A DNA stretch of 55,849 nt. Source: Mycobacterium sp. KBS0706 (lineage in GTDB: Bacteria; Pseudomonadota; Alphaproteobacteria; DSM-16000; Inquilinaceae). Where the stretch lies: contig NZ_VCCH02000056.1 in the NCBI RefSeq assembly GCF_005938675.2, positions 1 to 55,849 of the forward strand. The letters run 5' to 3'. This document shows, piece after piece, positions 1-9,078 of this stretch. Under the pieces are notes generated by a model. The model worked only from the letters and a program-made list of their open reading frames with translations. It had not been told where the DNA came from and did no database searches. Position numbers and translations under genes: made by a program. Position 1 is the first letter of the stretch, and every line of letters starts with the position of its first letter.

Positions 1-860
1 CCGAGCTCGCGCCGGAACTCGCGCCATGTCGCCTCGTAGAGCCGCCGGGCGGGGGCGTCCAGCGCGGTCGGCGCCAGCTCGCGCTGCACCTCGGGCCAGC
101 CGGCGATATCCTCCGGCCGTCGGCGCAGTCCGATCGCCCTGGAGCCCTTGTACAGGAGATCGGCCATCACCTTGCGGTCCTCCGGGTTCGGCTCCCAGCT
201 CCAGTTCTTCCAGCGGCCCTTGGCACGGCCGATGCGCAGCCGCTTCATCAGGATGCGGAATCCGTCGAGGTCGCCGGTGACGCCGCCCGCGGCGTCGGCC
301 AGCAGCCGGCCGAGATAGGACAGCTCGTGCGGCGCTTGGCCGGCGGTCGCGCTCATATAGATCGTGAAGGCGGCCGCCGCTGCCATCTGCCGGCAGACCA
401 GCCCCTGCTGCGAGTTCGGGTTGCGGATGCGATGGGCCTCGTCGATCACCACGATCGGCCAGGTCCGCTTGGGCGTGCCGTGCTTCGCCAGCTCGTTGTT
501 CTTGGCCCGGGTCGAGCGCCTGGTGCTGACCGGCGGCGGCGCCAGCAGCGACTTGGTCTTCTCGAAATTGATCAGCGTCACCCGCTTCGCCGCGGTGCCG
601 GAGCGGGCGATGGTCCGGCGCCATTGCGGCACGGCGCCCTTCGGGCAAATCACCAGCACGTCAGCCTCCGGCATCGCCGCGACCGCCAGCCAGGCCGACA
701 GGGTCTTGCCCAGCCCGGTCAGGTCGCCCAGCAGGAAGCCGGGCCGGCCTTGAGCGCGAGCCGTCAGGATGGCGTCTCGCGCCACCGACTGGTGCGGCCG
801 CGGCACGAAGTCCGGGCCTTCGTCGGCGGGGCGGATCGTGGTGGGGTCGAGGGGCTTCAT
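1..860 (-). CDS. SNF2/DEAD-like helicase, C-terminus cut off by window edge
   Basis: Reading leftward from an ATG at 860, the frame is open to the window edge (286 codons), so only the N-terminal ATPase half is present. Helicase motifs appear in order: Walker A as LTGLGKT, motif Ia as VICPKG, a DEAH box as VVIDEAHRI, and motif III as MSATAG. This is the superfamily 2 core seen in SNF2-related ATPases that move along or remodel DNA. The Shine-Dalgarno sequence AGGAAAG lies about 5 bases before the ATG. The compact core with little N-terminal extension resembles phage-encoded SNF2 proteins, but the missing half (second RecA lobe) prevents subtyping. The family is confident; the role is unknown. 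Confidence 0.85.
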   Translation of the reverse strand, partial: MKPLDPTTIRPADEGPDFVPRPHQSVARDAILTARAQGRPGFLLGDLTGLGKTLSAWLAVAAMPEADVLVICPKGAVPQWRRTIARSGTAAKRVTLINFEKTKSLLAPPPVSTRRSTRAKNNELAKHGTPKRTWPIVVIDEAHRIRNPNSQQGLVCRQMAAAAAFTIYMSATAGQAPHELSYLGRLLADAAGGVTGDLDGFRILMKRLRIGRAKGRWKNWSWEPNPEDRKVMADLLYKGSRAIGLRRRPEDIAGWPEVQRELAPTALDAPARRLYEATWREFRREL

Positions 861-1066
861 CGCCGCTTTCCTGGCCCGATCCGAGGCAAAGCGCAATGGC
901 ACCGGTCGCGATCCTTGATCGGCACCGCGGCAGGACGCGCTCCCGATGTCCAGAACAATGGTATGACATTTCTGTTACGTCATTGTTTTTGCTTTGTTTT
1001 ACGGATTTCCAGGAGCATGGTGCGCCGCGTCATCCCCGAAACGATCGCTTGCGATCAGAGGTTTCC

Positions 1067-2215
1067 ATGAGGAAGAGCTTATTCTGTGGGGCCGCGCTGA
1101 CGGTCCTCGCGGTCGCATGCGCGGCCCAGGCCGAGGATGCGAACGTGACCTCGGGCCTGCAGCTCAAGCTTTCGGGCCGCGTCGGCTTCCTGGCCGGCGT
1201 GCTGTTCAACGACAACCGCAGCCCCGACATCGATCGCGACTATGATTTCGAGTCCGGCGCGCGACTGCAGTTCGACATCAAGAACGTCACCGATTCCGGC
1301 CTGGAATACGGTGCCCGCATCCGCTTCAACAATGTCGACCGCCGCAACAACGTCACCGTCGACCGCACCTATGTCTACCTGAAGGGCGGCTTCGGCACGG
1401 TGACCCTCGGCGATGCGCCCTACATCGCGGAGGACTTCCACGTCTACGCGCAGCAGACGCTGGGCTCGAAATTCGGCCTCGACACCGACTGGGGCAACGG
1501 CTTCCGCAGCCCCGGTACCTGGATCGGCGGCAGCGACGCGTTCTTCGCCGTGGCGCCGTACCAGCAGTTCGGCGGGATCAACACCAAGGACACGAAGGTC
1601 AAATACACCTCGCCGAGCTTCGCGGGCCTGTCCTTCGGCGTCGACTTCACGCCTGTCGTCGGCGGCAACGGCCATGCCGGCAATGGCGGCCGCAACGATC
1701 TGATCAACGATAGCAGCACCGTCTACGAGAATGTCATCGGCGGCGGCATCGACTACCAGCAGACCTTCGACAGCACCGCGGTGCGCGTCGCCGGCATGGC
1801 CTATAACGGCAACGGCGTCAGCGGCAACCACGACCTCGAGGCCTACTACCTGGCCGGCCAGGTCGGTTTCGCCAACGGCATCTGGGCCAGCGCCAGCTGG
1901 ACCCATTTCTCCAGCACCTTCCGCGCTGATGCGGCGATCGACTCGATCGTCGGCGACCTGTCCTACACCACCGGCCCGTGGCTGGCCTCGATCGGCTATG
2001 CCTATACGACGGCGGAGAAGAACAACGGCCTCAACTCCAGCTTCACCGACGGCGATGACCTGAAGACCAGCCACAACGTGATCGGCACGCTGGTCTACAA
2101 CGCGGCGCCGGGCCTTGACCTGTTCAGCGAACTGCGCTGGGAACGGGACGAGTTCCGCCAGGGCACGGACTTCGAGACCTCGTCCCTGAGCGTCGGCACC
2201 ATACTCAACTTCTGA
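1067..2215 (+). CDS. outer-membrane porin
   Basis: A 382-residue trimeric-type general porin forming a diffusion channel in the outer membrane. The start at 1067 is chosen because it opens a clean signal peptide (MRKSLFCGAALTVLAVACA, cleavage after AQA near residue 22); the frame continues upstream but without signal-like sequence. The mature part alternates amphipathic strands rich in Gly, Asn and aromatic residues and ends in ILNF, the terminal Phe recognised by the BAM complex. Length and composition fit the alphaproteobacterial porin family. It stands alone, preceded by an AT-rich leader (about 955-1020) and followed by a hairpin. Confidence 0.9.
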   Translation: MRKSLFCGAALTVLAVACAAQAEDANVTSGLQLKLSGRVGFLAGVLFNDNRSPDIDRDYDFESGARLQFDIKNVTDSGLEYGARIRFNNVDRRNNVTVDRTYVYLKGGFGTVTLGDAPYIAEDFHVYAQQTLGSKFGLDTDWGNGFRSPGTWIGGSDAFFAVAPYQQFGGINTKDTKVKYTSPSFAGLSFGVDFTPVVGGNGHAGNGGRNDLINDSSTVYENVIGGGIDYQQTFDSTAVRVAGMAYNGNGVSGNHDLEAYYLAGQVGFANGIWASASWTHFSSTFRADAAIDSIVGDLSYTTGPWLASIGYAYTTAEKNNGLNSSFTDGDDLKTSHNVIGTLVYNAAPGLDLFSELRWERDEFRQGTDFETSSLSVGTILNF

Positions 2216-2221
2216 TCCGGA

Positions 2222-2248
2222 CCGGGGCGTGGGAGAACCGCGCCCCGG
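2222..2248 (+). terminator. probable transcription terminator after porin
   Basis: A perfect 8-bp stem, CCGGGGCG (2222-2229) with CGCCCCGG (2241-2248), begins 7 bases after the porin stop. There is no clear T-tract, so factor-independent termination is only probable. Confidence 0.5.
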
Positions 2249-2275
2249 CCGCCTTCAGGCCGGCATTGGCCCTCT

Positions 2276-2587
2276 CTATTGCCAGACATTTCGCTGGCCG
2301 CAAGAGTTTGATCGAAATCTGAAAATAGGATGAAATGATCATTCAATGTGAATTGAATTTAGAAAAGATCATATGTCAATTGGTCTTCTGGAATTTTTGC
2401 ACAAGGTCAGATAAGGACATATTGTAATAATCTAATGAATTTGGACAGGCTGAATTCACGGTGAGATAACGGTACTTTAGTAGGATCTGGATATTGCTGA
2501 TGATGGCGGTGGCGGGCCGAGGTAGTTCATCACTCTCCGCCACCGTATGGAGGAGCACCATTTTCGGGCTGTGGAGGCCCAACCGTC
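2276..2587. other. AT-rich intergenic island
   Basis: About 300 bases between porin and the next gene, visibly far richer in A and T than anything else in the window, mainly 2290-2500. It contains a perfect inverted repeat ATTCAAT-N4-ATTGAAT near 2343-2360 flanked by TGATC and GATCA. A 68-codon minus-strand frame (2376-2582) begins with TTG and has no visible ribosome site; I do not call it. The stretch could be a regulatory region, a protein-binding site or a remnant of transferred DNA. Confidence 0.5.
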
Positions 2588-2866
2588 ATGTTCAAGATGT
2601 TATTGCTCGTCTGCGCGACCGGTGTGTCGCCGGCGGATTGCCAGATCGATACCGCGATCGACGTCATCCAGGGACCAGCGACGGCAAGCGCGGCGGCCTG
2701 CGCCTTTCAGGGGCAGGCCCAGCTGGCGGATACGGCCCTGCCGATCCGGCCGGGAGAGACCTATCTGAAGGTGCGATGCACGCGCGAGATCGCCGCCGCG
2801 CGGGAAAGGACCCGACCCGGAAAGCCTCCGGTCGAGGAGGCCGCCGCCTCGGCGTTGTATCGCTGA
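2588..2866 (+). CDS. small hypothetical protein with Cys pattern
   Basis: A 92-residue protein. The hydrophobic start (MFKMLLLVCATG) resembles a short signal or anchor, but the conserved-looking Cys residues (in LLVCA, ADCQ, AACAF and KVRCT) and the VRPGE-like turn (IRPGETYLKVRC) recall a family of about 90-residue alphaproteobacterial proteins of unknown function. GGAGG lies about 10 bases before the ATG. It is followed on the opposite strand by recG. The function is unknown; the last 25 residues are charged and probably unstructured. Confidence 0.65.
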   Translation: MFKMLLLVCATGVSPADCQIDTAIDVIQGPATASAAACAFQGQAQLADTALPIRPGETYLKVRCTREIAAARERTRPGKPPVEEAAASALYR

Positions 2867-2882
2867 TCCGGCGAACGGGCGG

Positions 2883-4964
2883 TCACCCCGCCCGCAGGTA
2901 TTTCGCGCTGCTGTCGTGCTCGAACAGATACAGCAGCGTGCGCAGCGCCTGGCCGCGTGGTCCTTCCAGCTCCGGGTCCTTGTTCAGGATCAGGGCGACG
3001 TCGTCCTTCGCCACGGCCAGCAGGTCGCCCTGCGAGTCGATGTCGGCGACGCGGAACTCCGGCAGGCCGCTCTGCCGCGTGCCCAGCACCTCGCCGGCGC
3101 CGCGCAGCCGTAGATCCTCCTCGGCGATGCGGAACCCGTCCTCGGTCTCGCGGATCGTCCCCAGCCGCTGCCGTGACGTCTCCGACAGCGGCGGCGAATA
3201 GAGCAGGATGCAGCGCGAGGCGGCATCGCCGCGCCCGACCCGGCCGCGCAGCTGGTGCAGCTGGGCCAGGCCGAAGCGCTCGGCATGCTCGATCACCATC
3301 ACCGTCGCCGCCGGCACGTTGACGCCGACCTCGATCACCGTGGTGGCGATCAAGAGGTCGATGCTGCCCTCGGCGAAGCCGGCCATCACCGTATCCTTGT
3401 CCGCCGCCTTCATCTTGCCGTGCACCAGCCCGACCTTCTCGCCGAACATGCGGCGCAGGTCATCGAACCGGTCGGTCGCGGCGGCCAGGTCGCTGGTCTC
3501 GGATTCCTCGACCAGCGGGCACACCCAATAGGCCTTGCCGCCGCCCGCGAGATGCCGGCCGATTCCGGCCACCACCTCGTCGATCCGCTCGGCCGAGACG
3601 GCCCGGGTGTCGACCGGGGTGCGCCCCGGCGGCTTCTCGGTCAGCTTCGACACATCCATGTCGCCATAGGCGGTCAGCTGCAGCGTGCGCGGGATCGGCG
3701 TCGCCGTCATCACCAGCACGTCGACGCCCTCGCCCTTGGCCGAAAGCTGCAGCCGCTGATGCACGCCGAAGCGATGCTGCTCGTCGATCACGGCCACGGC
3801 CAGGTCGGCGAACTCGACGCTCTCCTGGAACAGCGCATGGGTGCCGACGGCGATCCGGATCGACCCGTCGGCCAGTCCCGCCAGCGTCTCCTTGCGTGCC
3901 TTGCCCTTGTCGCGGCCGGTCAGCAGGCCGGGCTCCAGCCCGACCGGCTGCAGCAGCGCCGCCAGCGTCTCGCGGTGCTGCCGCGCCAGGATCTCGGTCG
4001 GGGCCAGCAGCGCCGCCTGGCGGCCATCCTCGACCGCCGTCAGCATGGCCAGCAGGGCGACCACGGTCTTGCCGCTGCCGACATCGCCCTGCAGCAGCCG
4101 CAGCATCCGGTTCGGCGCCGCCATGTCGGCATAGATCTCGGCCAGGGCCAGGCGTTGGGCGTTGGTCAGGGCGAAGGGCAGGGCGGCCTCGACTTGGTGC
4201 CGCAGCGTTCCGTCGCCGGTGGTTGGCCGGCCGGGGCGCTGGCGGGTGGAGCGGCGGAACAGCGCCAGCGCCAGCTGGTTGGCCAGGAGTTCGTCATAGG
4301 CCAGTCGCTGCCGGGCCGGGGCGACGGGCAGCAGGTCGGCCGCATCCTCCGGCGCATGCGCGCGGCGCAGCGACTCCTGCCATCCGGCCCAGCCGCGGCG
4401 CTGCAGCCAGGCGGCGTCCTGCCATTCCGGCAGCTCCGGCGCCCGGGCGACGGCGTCGGCGACCACCTTGGCCAGGGTGCGCGGCTGCAGGCCGGCGGTC
4501 AGCGGATAGATCGGCTCGACCACCGCGATCGCGTCGCGCTCCTCCAGCGTGCCGACCCGGTCGGGATGCGGCATCTGCAGGTTGCCCTGGAACTGCTCGA
4601 TCCGGCCGGAGACGATGCGGGTCTGGCCGATCGGGAAGGTCGTCTCCAGCCATTTCGCCTGAGCGTGGAAGAAGACCAGGTCGATCCTCCCGGTCGGATC
4701 CGAGGCGCGGACCCGGTGCGGCGCGCGGGCGGACGATCCCCAGATATGGCCGTCGATCCTGAGGGTCAGGGTGACGATGCTGCCGGTCTGGGCCTCGCGC
4801 AGGCTGACCACCCGGCGCCGGTCGATCACGCCCGAGGGCAGGTGCCACAACAAGTCCAGTGCCTTCGGCCCAGCCAGTCTTTCGACCAGCCGGGCGATCT
4901 TCGGACCGATGCCGTGCAGGGATTCGATGGCAGCAAAGAGCGGGAAGAGGATTTGCGGACGCAA
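2883..4964 (-). CDS. recG: ATP-dependent DNA helicase RecG
   Basis: A 693-residue superfamily 2 helicase that reverses stalled replication forks and branch-migrates Holliday junctions. The N-terminal half is the wedge/OB domain that grips forks. The motor follows, with Walker A GDVGSGKT at 293-300 and the DEQH box at 394-397, then TATPIPRT and the RecG-typical C-terminal QLRGRVGRG. Translation appears to start at TTG (4964): an in-frame stop lies just upstream, and the opening MRPQILFPLF matches the usual alphaproteobacterial RecG N-terminus. It is divergent from sdhE with 45 bases between the starts. Confidence 0.97.
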   Translation of the reverse strand: MRPQILFPLFAAIESLHGIGPKIARLVERLAGPKALDLLWHLPSGVIDRRRVVSLREAQTGSIVTLTLRIDGHIWGSSARAPHRVRASDPTGRIDLVFFHAQAKWLETTFPIGQTRIVSGRIEQFQGNLQMPHPDRVGTLEERDAIAVVEPIYPLTAGLQPRTLAKVVADAVARAPELPEWQDAAWLQRRGWAGWQESLRRAHAPEDAADLLPVAPARQRLAYDELLANQLALALFRRSTRQRPGRPTTGDGTLRHQVEAALPFALTNAQRLALAEIYADMAAPNRMLRLLQGDVGSGKTVVALLAMLTAVEDGRQAALLAPTEILARQHRETLAALLQPVGLEPGLLTGRDKGKARKETLAGLADGSIRIAVGTHALFQESVEFADLAVAVIDEQHRFGVHQRLQLSAKGEGVDVLVMTATPIPRTLQLTAYGDMDVSKLTEKPPGRTPVDTRAVSAERIDEVVAGIGRHLAGGGKAYWVCPLVEESETSDLAAATDRFDDLRRMFGEKVGLVHGKMKAADKDTVMAGFAEGSIDLLIATTVIEVGVNVPAATVMVIEHAERFGLAQLHQLRGRVGRGDAASRCILLYSPPLSETSRQRLGTIRETEDGFRIAEEDLRLRGAGEVLGTRQSGLPEFRVADIDSQGDLLAVAKDDVALILNKDPELEGPRGQALRTLLYLFEHDSSAKYLRAG

Positions 4965-5009
4965 GGCTCGGGTCTATATGGGGCTCACGTGGACACGCAC
5001 CTTAAGCCA

Positions 5010-5297
5010 ATGACCGAGCCAATCGATAGCGCCGCTGTCGCGCCGCTGCGCCGTCGCCTGCGCTTCCGCAGCTGGCATCGCGGCACCCGTGAAGCCGACC
5101 TGCTGCTCGGCGGCTTCGCCGACGCCGTGCTGGACCGACTCGACGCGAATCAGCTCGCCCGCTACGGCGAGTTGCTGGAGAACAACGACCCCGATCTGTG
5201 GGACTGGGTGACCGAGCGGCTGCCCGTGCCGCCCGAGTCCGACAGCGACGTGCTGCGGCTGCTGATCGACTATGCCCGGTCGCGGGGGCGCATATGA
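5010..5297 (+). CDS. sdhE: succinate dehydrogenase FAD assembly factor SdhE
   Basis: A 95-residue protein that promotes covalent FAD attachment to the flavoprotein subunit SdhA of succinate dehydrogenase. The diagnostic RGxxE motif is at 24-28 (RGTRE) within the five-helix fold, and the length is typical. The ATG at 5010 was chosen because it begins just before the conserved first helix; upstream sequence is antisense to the recG leader. The gene overlaps mfd by ATGA, so the two are probably translationally coupled. The recG / sdhE / mfd arrangement is common in Alphaproteobacteria. Confidence 0.93.
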   Translation: MTEPIDSAAVAPLRRRLRFRSWHRGTREADLLLGGFADAVLDRLDANQLARYGELLENNDPDLWDWVTERLPVPPESDSDVLRLLIDYARSRGRI

Positions 5298-8200
5298 GCG
5301 CCCTGGCCGAGCCCGTCGCCCGCGGCACCGTCCGGCACCGTGCCATCGGCGGCGTGCCGCAGGGCCAGGATGCGCGGCTGATCGCCGAGCTCGCGCGCAA
5401 GGCCGGCGACAAGGGCCTGCTGCATGTCGCCAGCGACGACGCCCGGCTGCCGGCGCTGGAGGCGGCGCTGGCCTTCTTCGCGCCCGACCTGCCGGTCGTG
5501 GTGCTGCCGCCCTGGGACTGCCTGCCCTATGACCGCGTCTCGCCGAATCCGGAGACGGTGGCGGAGCGCGTCGACGGGCTGACCCGCCTGCTGCTGCCGC
5601 GCGAGCCCGGCCGGCCCTTCGTCGTGCTGACCACGATCGGCGCCGCGATGCAGCGGGTGCCGCCGCGCGAAGCCTTCGCCGAGGCCAGCCTGTCGGTGGC
5701 CCCGGGCCAGCGCATCGATCTCGAGGCCCTGCAGGGATTCCTGGCCCGCAACGGCTATGTCCGGGCCCAGACGGTGCGCGAGCCGGGCGAATTCGCCATC
5801 CGCGGCGGTATTGTCGACCTGTTCCCGCCGGGGACGGAGGAGCCGCTGCGGCTCGACCTGTTCGGCGACGAGCTGGAGAAGATCCGCCGCTTCGACCCGA
5901 TGTCGCAGCGGACCACCGGCGAGGTCGACCGGATCACGCTGAAGCCGATGGGCGAGGTGTTCCTCGACCCGGCCTCGATCGCCCGGTTCCGCAGCGGCTA
6001 TCGCGAGCTGTTCGGCGCCATCAATGACGACGACCCCCTCTACGAGGCGGTGTCGGCCGGCCGCAAGCAGGCCGGCATGGAGCACTGGCTGCCGCTGTTC
6101 CACGACCATCTCGACACGGTCTTCGACTACCTGCCCGAGGCGTCGGTCACGCTGGACTATCAGCTGGAGCAGGCGCGCGACCAGCGCTTGGCCCAGATCG
6201 CCGATTTCTACGAGGCACGGCTGACCCATCAGGCGGCGCAGAAGAAGGCCAAGGGCGTGCCCTACCGGCCGATTCCGCCCGATCGCCTCTATCTCGACGT
6301 GGCGGAATGGGATGCCGGCCTCGCCGGCCGGCCGGTGGCCGCGTTCTCGCCCTTCGCCCCGCCCGAGGGCGGCACCGACGCCGGCGGCCGCCGCGGCCAT
6401 GATTTCGCCGAGGCCCGGGCCAATCCCGAGGTCAATCTCTACGCCGCGGTGCGAAATCACATCGGCGAGCTGAAGACGGCGGGCAAGCGCGTGCTGATCG
6501 CCGGTTACACCACCGGCGCCCGCGACCGGCTGCGCACGATGCTGTCGGAGCAGGGCCGCGCCGACTTCGCCGTGGCCGAGAGCTGGGCGGGCGTGGAGAA
6601 GACCAATCCGGCCAGCGCCGTCATGGTGGTGCTGCCGTTGGAGCACGGATTCTCGGCGCCGGACCTCGCCGTCGTCACCGAGCAGGACATCCTCGGAGAC
6701 CGGCTGACCCGGCCGCAGAAGAAGCGCCGCAAATCCGAGCAGTTCATCGCCGAGGTCTCGGCCCTGGCCGCGGGGGACATTGTCGTCCACCAGGACCACG
6801 GCATCGGGCGCTACGAGGGGCTGGAGACGCTGACCGTCGGCGGCGCGGCGCATGACTGCCTGCGCATCGTCTACGAAGGCGGCGACAAGCTGTTCGTCCC
6901 GGTCGAGAACATCGAGGTGCTGTCGCGCTACGGCTCCGGCGACATGGCCGTGCAGCTGGACAAGCTGGGCGGCGCCGGCTGGCAGGCGCGGAAGGCGCGC
7001 GTCAAGAAGCGGCTGAAGGACATGGCGGAGGAGCTGATGCGGATCGCCGCCGCCCGCGCCCTGCGCACCACCGCCGCGTTGCCGCCGCCCGAGGGGCTGT
7101 ACGAGGAATTCGCGGCCCGCTTCCCCTATGCCGAGACTGAGGACCAGCAGCGCGCCATCGACGAGGTCCTGGACGACCTGCAGGCGGGCCGGCCGATGGA
7201 CCGGCTGGTCTGCGGCGATGTCGGCTTCGGCAAGACCGAGGTGGCGCTGCGCGCCGCCTTCGCCGCTGCCGCCAATGGCGTGCAGGTGGCGGTGGTGGTG
7301 CCGACCACGTTGCTGGCCCGGCAGCATTTCCGCACCTTCTCCGAACGCTTCAAGGGCCTGCCGCTGCGCGTCGCCCAGCTGTCGCGCATGGTCACGCCGA
7401 AGGAGGCCAAGCTGGTGCGGGACGAACTGGCGGCCGGCACCATGGACATCGTCGTCGGCACCCACGCCATCCTGTCGAAGCAGGTGTCGTTCAAGAATCT
7501 CGGCCTCGTCATCGTCGACGAGGAGCAGCATTTCGGTGTGAAGCAGAAGGAGAAGCTGAAGGCGCTGCGCGAGGACGTGCATGTGCTGACGCTGACGGCC
7601 ACGCCGATCCCGCGCACGCTGCAGATGTCGCTGTCCGGCGTGCGCGAGCTATCGCTGATCACCACCCCGCCGATCGACCGGCTGGCGGTGCGCACCTTCG
7701 TCCTGCCTTTCGACCCGGTGATCATTCGCGAGGCGGTGATGCGCGAGCATTTCCGCGGCGGCCAGACCTACTATGTCTGCCCGCGGATCGAGGATCTGGC
7801 CGAGCTGCACCAGACCCTGCTGGAGCTGGTGCCGGAGGTGAAGATCGCCGTCGCCCACGGCCAGATGCCGGCGACCCTGCTCGAGGAGGTGATGAGCGCC
7901 TTCTACGACGGCCAGTTCGACGTGCTGCTGGCCACGGCAATCGTCGAGTCCGGCCTCGACGTGCCGTCGGCCAACACCATGGTGATCCACCGCGCCGATT
8001 TGTTTGGACTGGCCCAGTTGTATCAGCTGCGCGGCCGTATCGGCCGGTCGAAGCTGCGCGGCTATGCCTATCTGACCTATGCGCCGCGCAGGGCGCTGAG
8101 CAAGACGGCGCAGCAGCGGCTGCATGTGATCGAGACGCTGGACACGCTGGGCGCCGGCTTCACTCTGGCCAGCCACGACATGGATATCCGCGGCGCCGGC

Positions 8201-8776
8201 AACCTCTTGGGCGAGGAGCAATCGGGCCATATCCGCGAGGTCGGGGCCGAGCTGTACCAACAGATGCTGGACGAGGCGGTGCGTGCCGCCCGTGCCGGCG
8301 TCAGCGCCGTGGAGGATCTGGCCGACAGCTGGACGCCGCAGATCAATCTCGGCGTGCCGGTGCTGATCCCGGAGACCTATGTCGCTGATCTGCAGGTGCG
8401 GCTCGACCTCTACCGCCGGATCTCGGCGCTGGAGGGGCAGGCCGAGCTGGACGGCTTCGCCGCCGAGCTGATCGACCGCTTCGGCGCCCTGCCGGAGGAG
8501 GTCGAGAACCTGCTCGAGCTGGTGGCGATCAAGCGCCTGTGCCGCGCCGCCGGGGTGGAGCGGCTGGATGCCGGGCCGAAGGGCGCGGTGATCGGCTTCC
8601 GCGACAACCAGTTCGCCAAGCCGGACAAGCTGATCGGCTTCATCCAGCGCATGGCGGGGGCGATCAAGGTCCGCCCGGACCAGAAGCTGGTCTACGCCCG
8701 TGGCTGGGAGACGCCGCAGGACCGCGTGATCGGCGCCCGCAAGCTGGTGCAGCGTCTGGCGGATCTGGCGGGGTAG
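5294..8776 (+). CDS. mfd: transcription-repair coupling factor Mfd
   Basis: A 1160-residue translocase that removes RNA polymerase stalled at lesions and recruits UvrA. Domains in order: UvrB-like N-terminal module (VLPPWDCLPYDRVSPN), the RNA-polymerase-interacting CarD-like domain (GDIVVHQDHGIGRYEG), the RecG-like motor with Walker A GDVGFGKT at 641-648 and DEEQH at 742-746, the TATPIPRTLQMS motif, and a C-terminal TRCF domain. The ATG at 5294 overlaps the sdhE stop and starts the conserved protein; an upstream in-frame extension is antisense-like and is rejected. Confidence 0.97.
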   Translation: MSALAEPVARGTVRHRAIGGVPQGQDARLIAELARKAGDKGLLHVASDDARLPALEAALAFFAPDLPVVVLPPWDCLPYDRVSPNPETVAERVDGLTRLLLPREPGRPFVVLTTIGAAMQRVPPREAFAEASLSVAPGQRIDLEALQGFLARNGYVRAQTVREPGEFAIRGGIVDLFPPGTEEPLRLDLFGDELEKIRRFDPMSQRTTGEVDRITLKPMGEVFLDPASIARFRSGYRELFGAINDDDPLYEAVSAGRKQAGMEHWLPLFHDHLDTVFDYLPEASVTLDYQLEQARDQRLAQIADFYEARLTHQAAQKKAKGVPYRPIPPDRLYLDVAEWDAGLAGRPVAAFSPFAPPEGGTDAGGRRGHDFAEARANPEVNLYAAVRNHIGELKTAGKRVLIAGYTTGARDRLRTMLSEQGRADFAVAESWAGVEKTNPASAVMVVLPLEHGFSAPDLAVVTEQDILGDRLTRPQKKRRKSEQFIAEVSALAAGDIVVHQDHGIGRYEGLETLTVGGAAHDCLRIVYEGGDKLFVPVENIEVLSRYGSGDMAVQLDKLGGAGWQARKARVKKRLKDMAEELMRIAAARALRTTAALPPPEGLYEEFAARFPYAETEDQQRAIDEVLDDLQAGRPMDRLVCGDVGFGKTEVALRAAFAAAANGVQVAVVVPTTLLARQHFRTFSERFKGLPLRVAQLSRMVTPKEAKLVRDELAAGTMDIVVGTHAILSKQVSFKNLGLVIVDEEQHFGVKQKEKLKALREDVHVLTLTATPIPRTLQMSLSGVRELSLITTPPIDRLAVRTFVLPFDPVIIREAVMREHFRGGQTYYVCPRIEDLAELHQTLLELVPEVKIAVAHGQMPATLLEEVMSAFYDGQFDVLLATAIVESGLDVPSANTMVIHRADLFGLAQLYQLRGRIGRSKLRGYAYLTYAPRRALSKTAQQRLHVIETLDTLGAGFTLASHDMDIRGAGNLLGEEQSGHIREVGAELYQQMLDEAVRAARAGVSAVEDLADSWTPQINLGVPVLIPETYVADLQVRLDLYRRISALEGQAELDGFAAELIDRFGALPEEVENLLELVAIKRLCRAAGVERLDAGPKGAVIGFRDNQFAKPDKLIGFIQRMAGAIKVRPDQKLVYARGWETPQDRVIGARKLVQRLADLAG

Positions 8777-8788
8777 GATCGTCGTAGG

Positions 8789-8811
8789 TTGGATTCGCGT
8801 CGCGAACCCAA
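8789..8811. repeat. palindromic TTGG(A/G)TTCGCG element
   Basis: TTGGATTCGCG-T-CGCGAACCCAA, an 11-bp dyad with one mismatch, lies 12 bases after the mfd stop. The same core (GGTTCGCG...CGCGAACC) recurs after glyA at 52268-52295, so this is a member of an extragenic palindrome family. Confidence 0.6.
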
Positions 8812-8855
8812 TATGTTCGCCGAGATGGTGGGCTCGACCGACAAGGGAGAGTTGC

Positions 8856-9047
8856 ATGCCGAGACGTAATATCGTGCCCACGGATCAGCTCGCCGACGCG
8901 GCTTTCCAGCGATTGCGGGAGGCCGCACGGAGCGGCTTCGCCGATATCGAGGAAGGCCGATATCGAGACGTCTCGTCGGACGATTTGAAGGATTTCATCG
9001 CTGAGATCGGCCGCCGCGCCAGCGCCACGCTGCGAAACATCGGATAG
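8856..9047 (+). CDS. small antitoxin-like protein, no adjacent toxin
   Basis: A 63-residue protein with a strong ribosome site (GGGAGAG, 5 bases before the ATG). The sequence reads as short amphipathic helices; the segment FADIEEGRYRDVSSDDLKDFI resembles the C-terminal part of ParD/CopG-like antitoxins of type II systems, which bind DNA and neutralise a RelE/ParE toxin. No toxin reading frame follows: the next gene is on the other strand and unrelated. It may be an orphan antitoxin or an unrelated small regulator. The coding call is fairly good; the functional call is weak. Confidence 0.6.
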   Translation: MPRRNIVPTDQLADAAFQRLREAARSGFADIEEGRYRDVSSDDLKDFIAEIGRRASATLRNIG

Positions 9048-9078
9048 CTGCCGGCGGGCCACGGGTTAGGGGCCGCTA

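Noticed and set aside
955..990. CAATG...CATTG and TGAC...GTCA partial dyads before the porin gene
   Set aside because: Arms are short and do not align on a common centre; not enough to call an operator.
2376..2582. 68-codon minus-strand frame in the AT-rich island
   Set aside because: TTG start, no ribosome site, overlaps the upstream region of a better-supported gene and matches nothing I recognise.
3255..5009. Upstream extension of the sdhE frame through the recG region
   Set aside because: It is antisense of recG; only the last 95 codons resemble a protein family.
5270..7582. A 770-codon open frame antisense to mfd
   Set aside because: It mirrors the codon phase of mfd, has a composition of repeated His/Arg/Gln/Leu typical of high-GC antisense frames, and shows no family resemblance.
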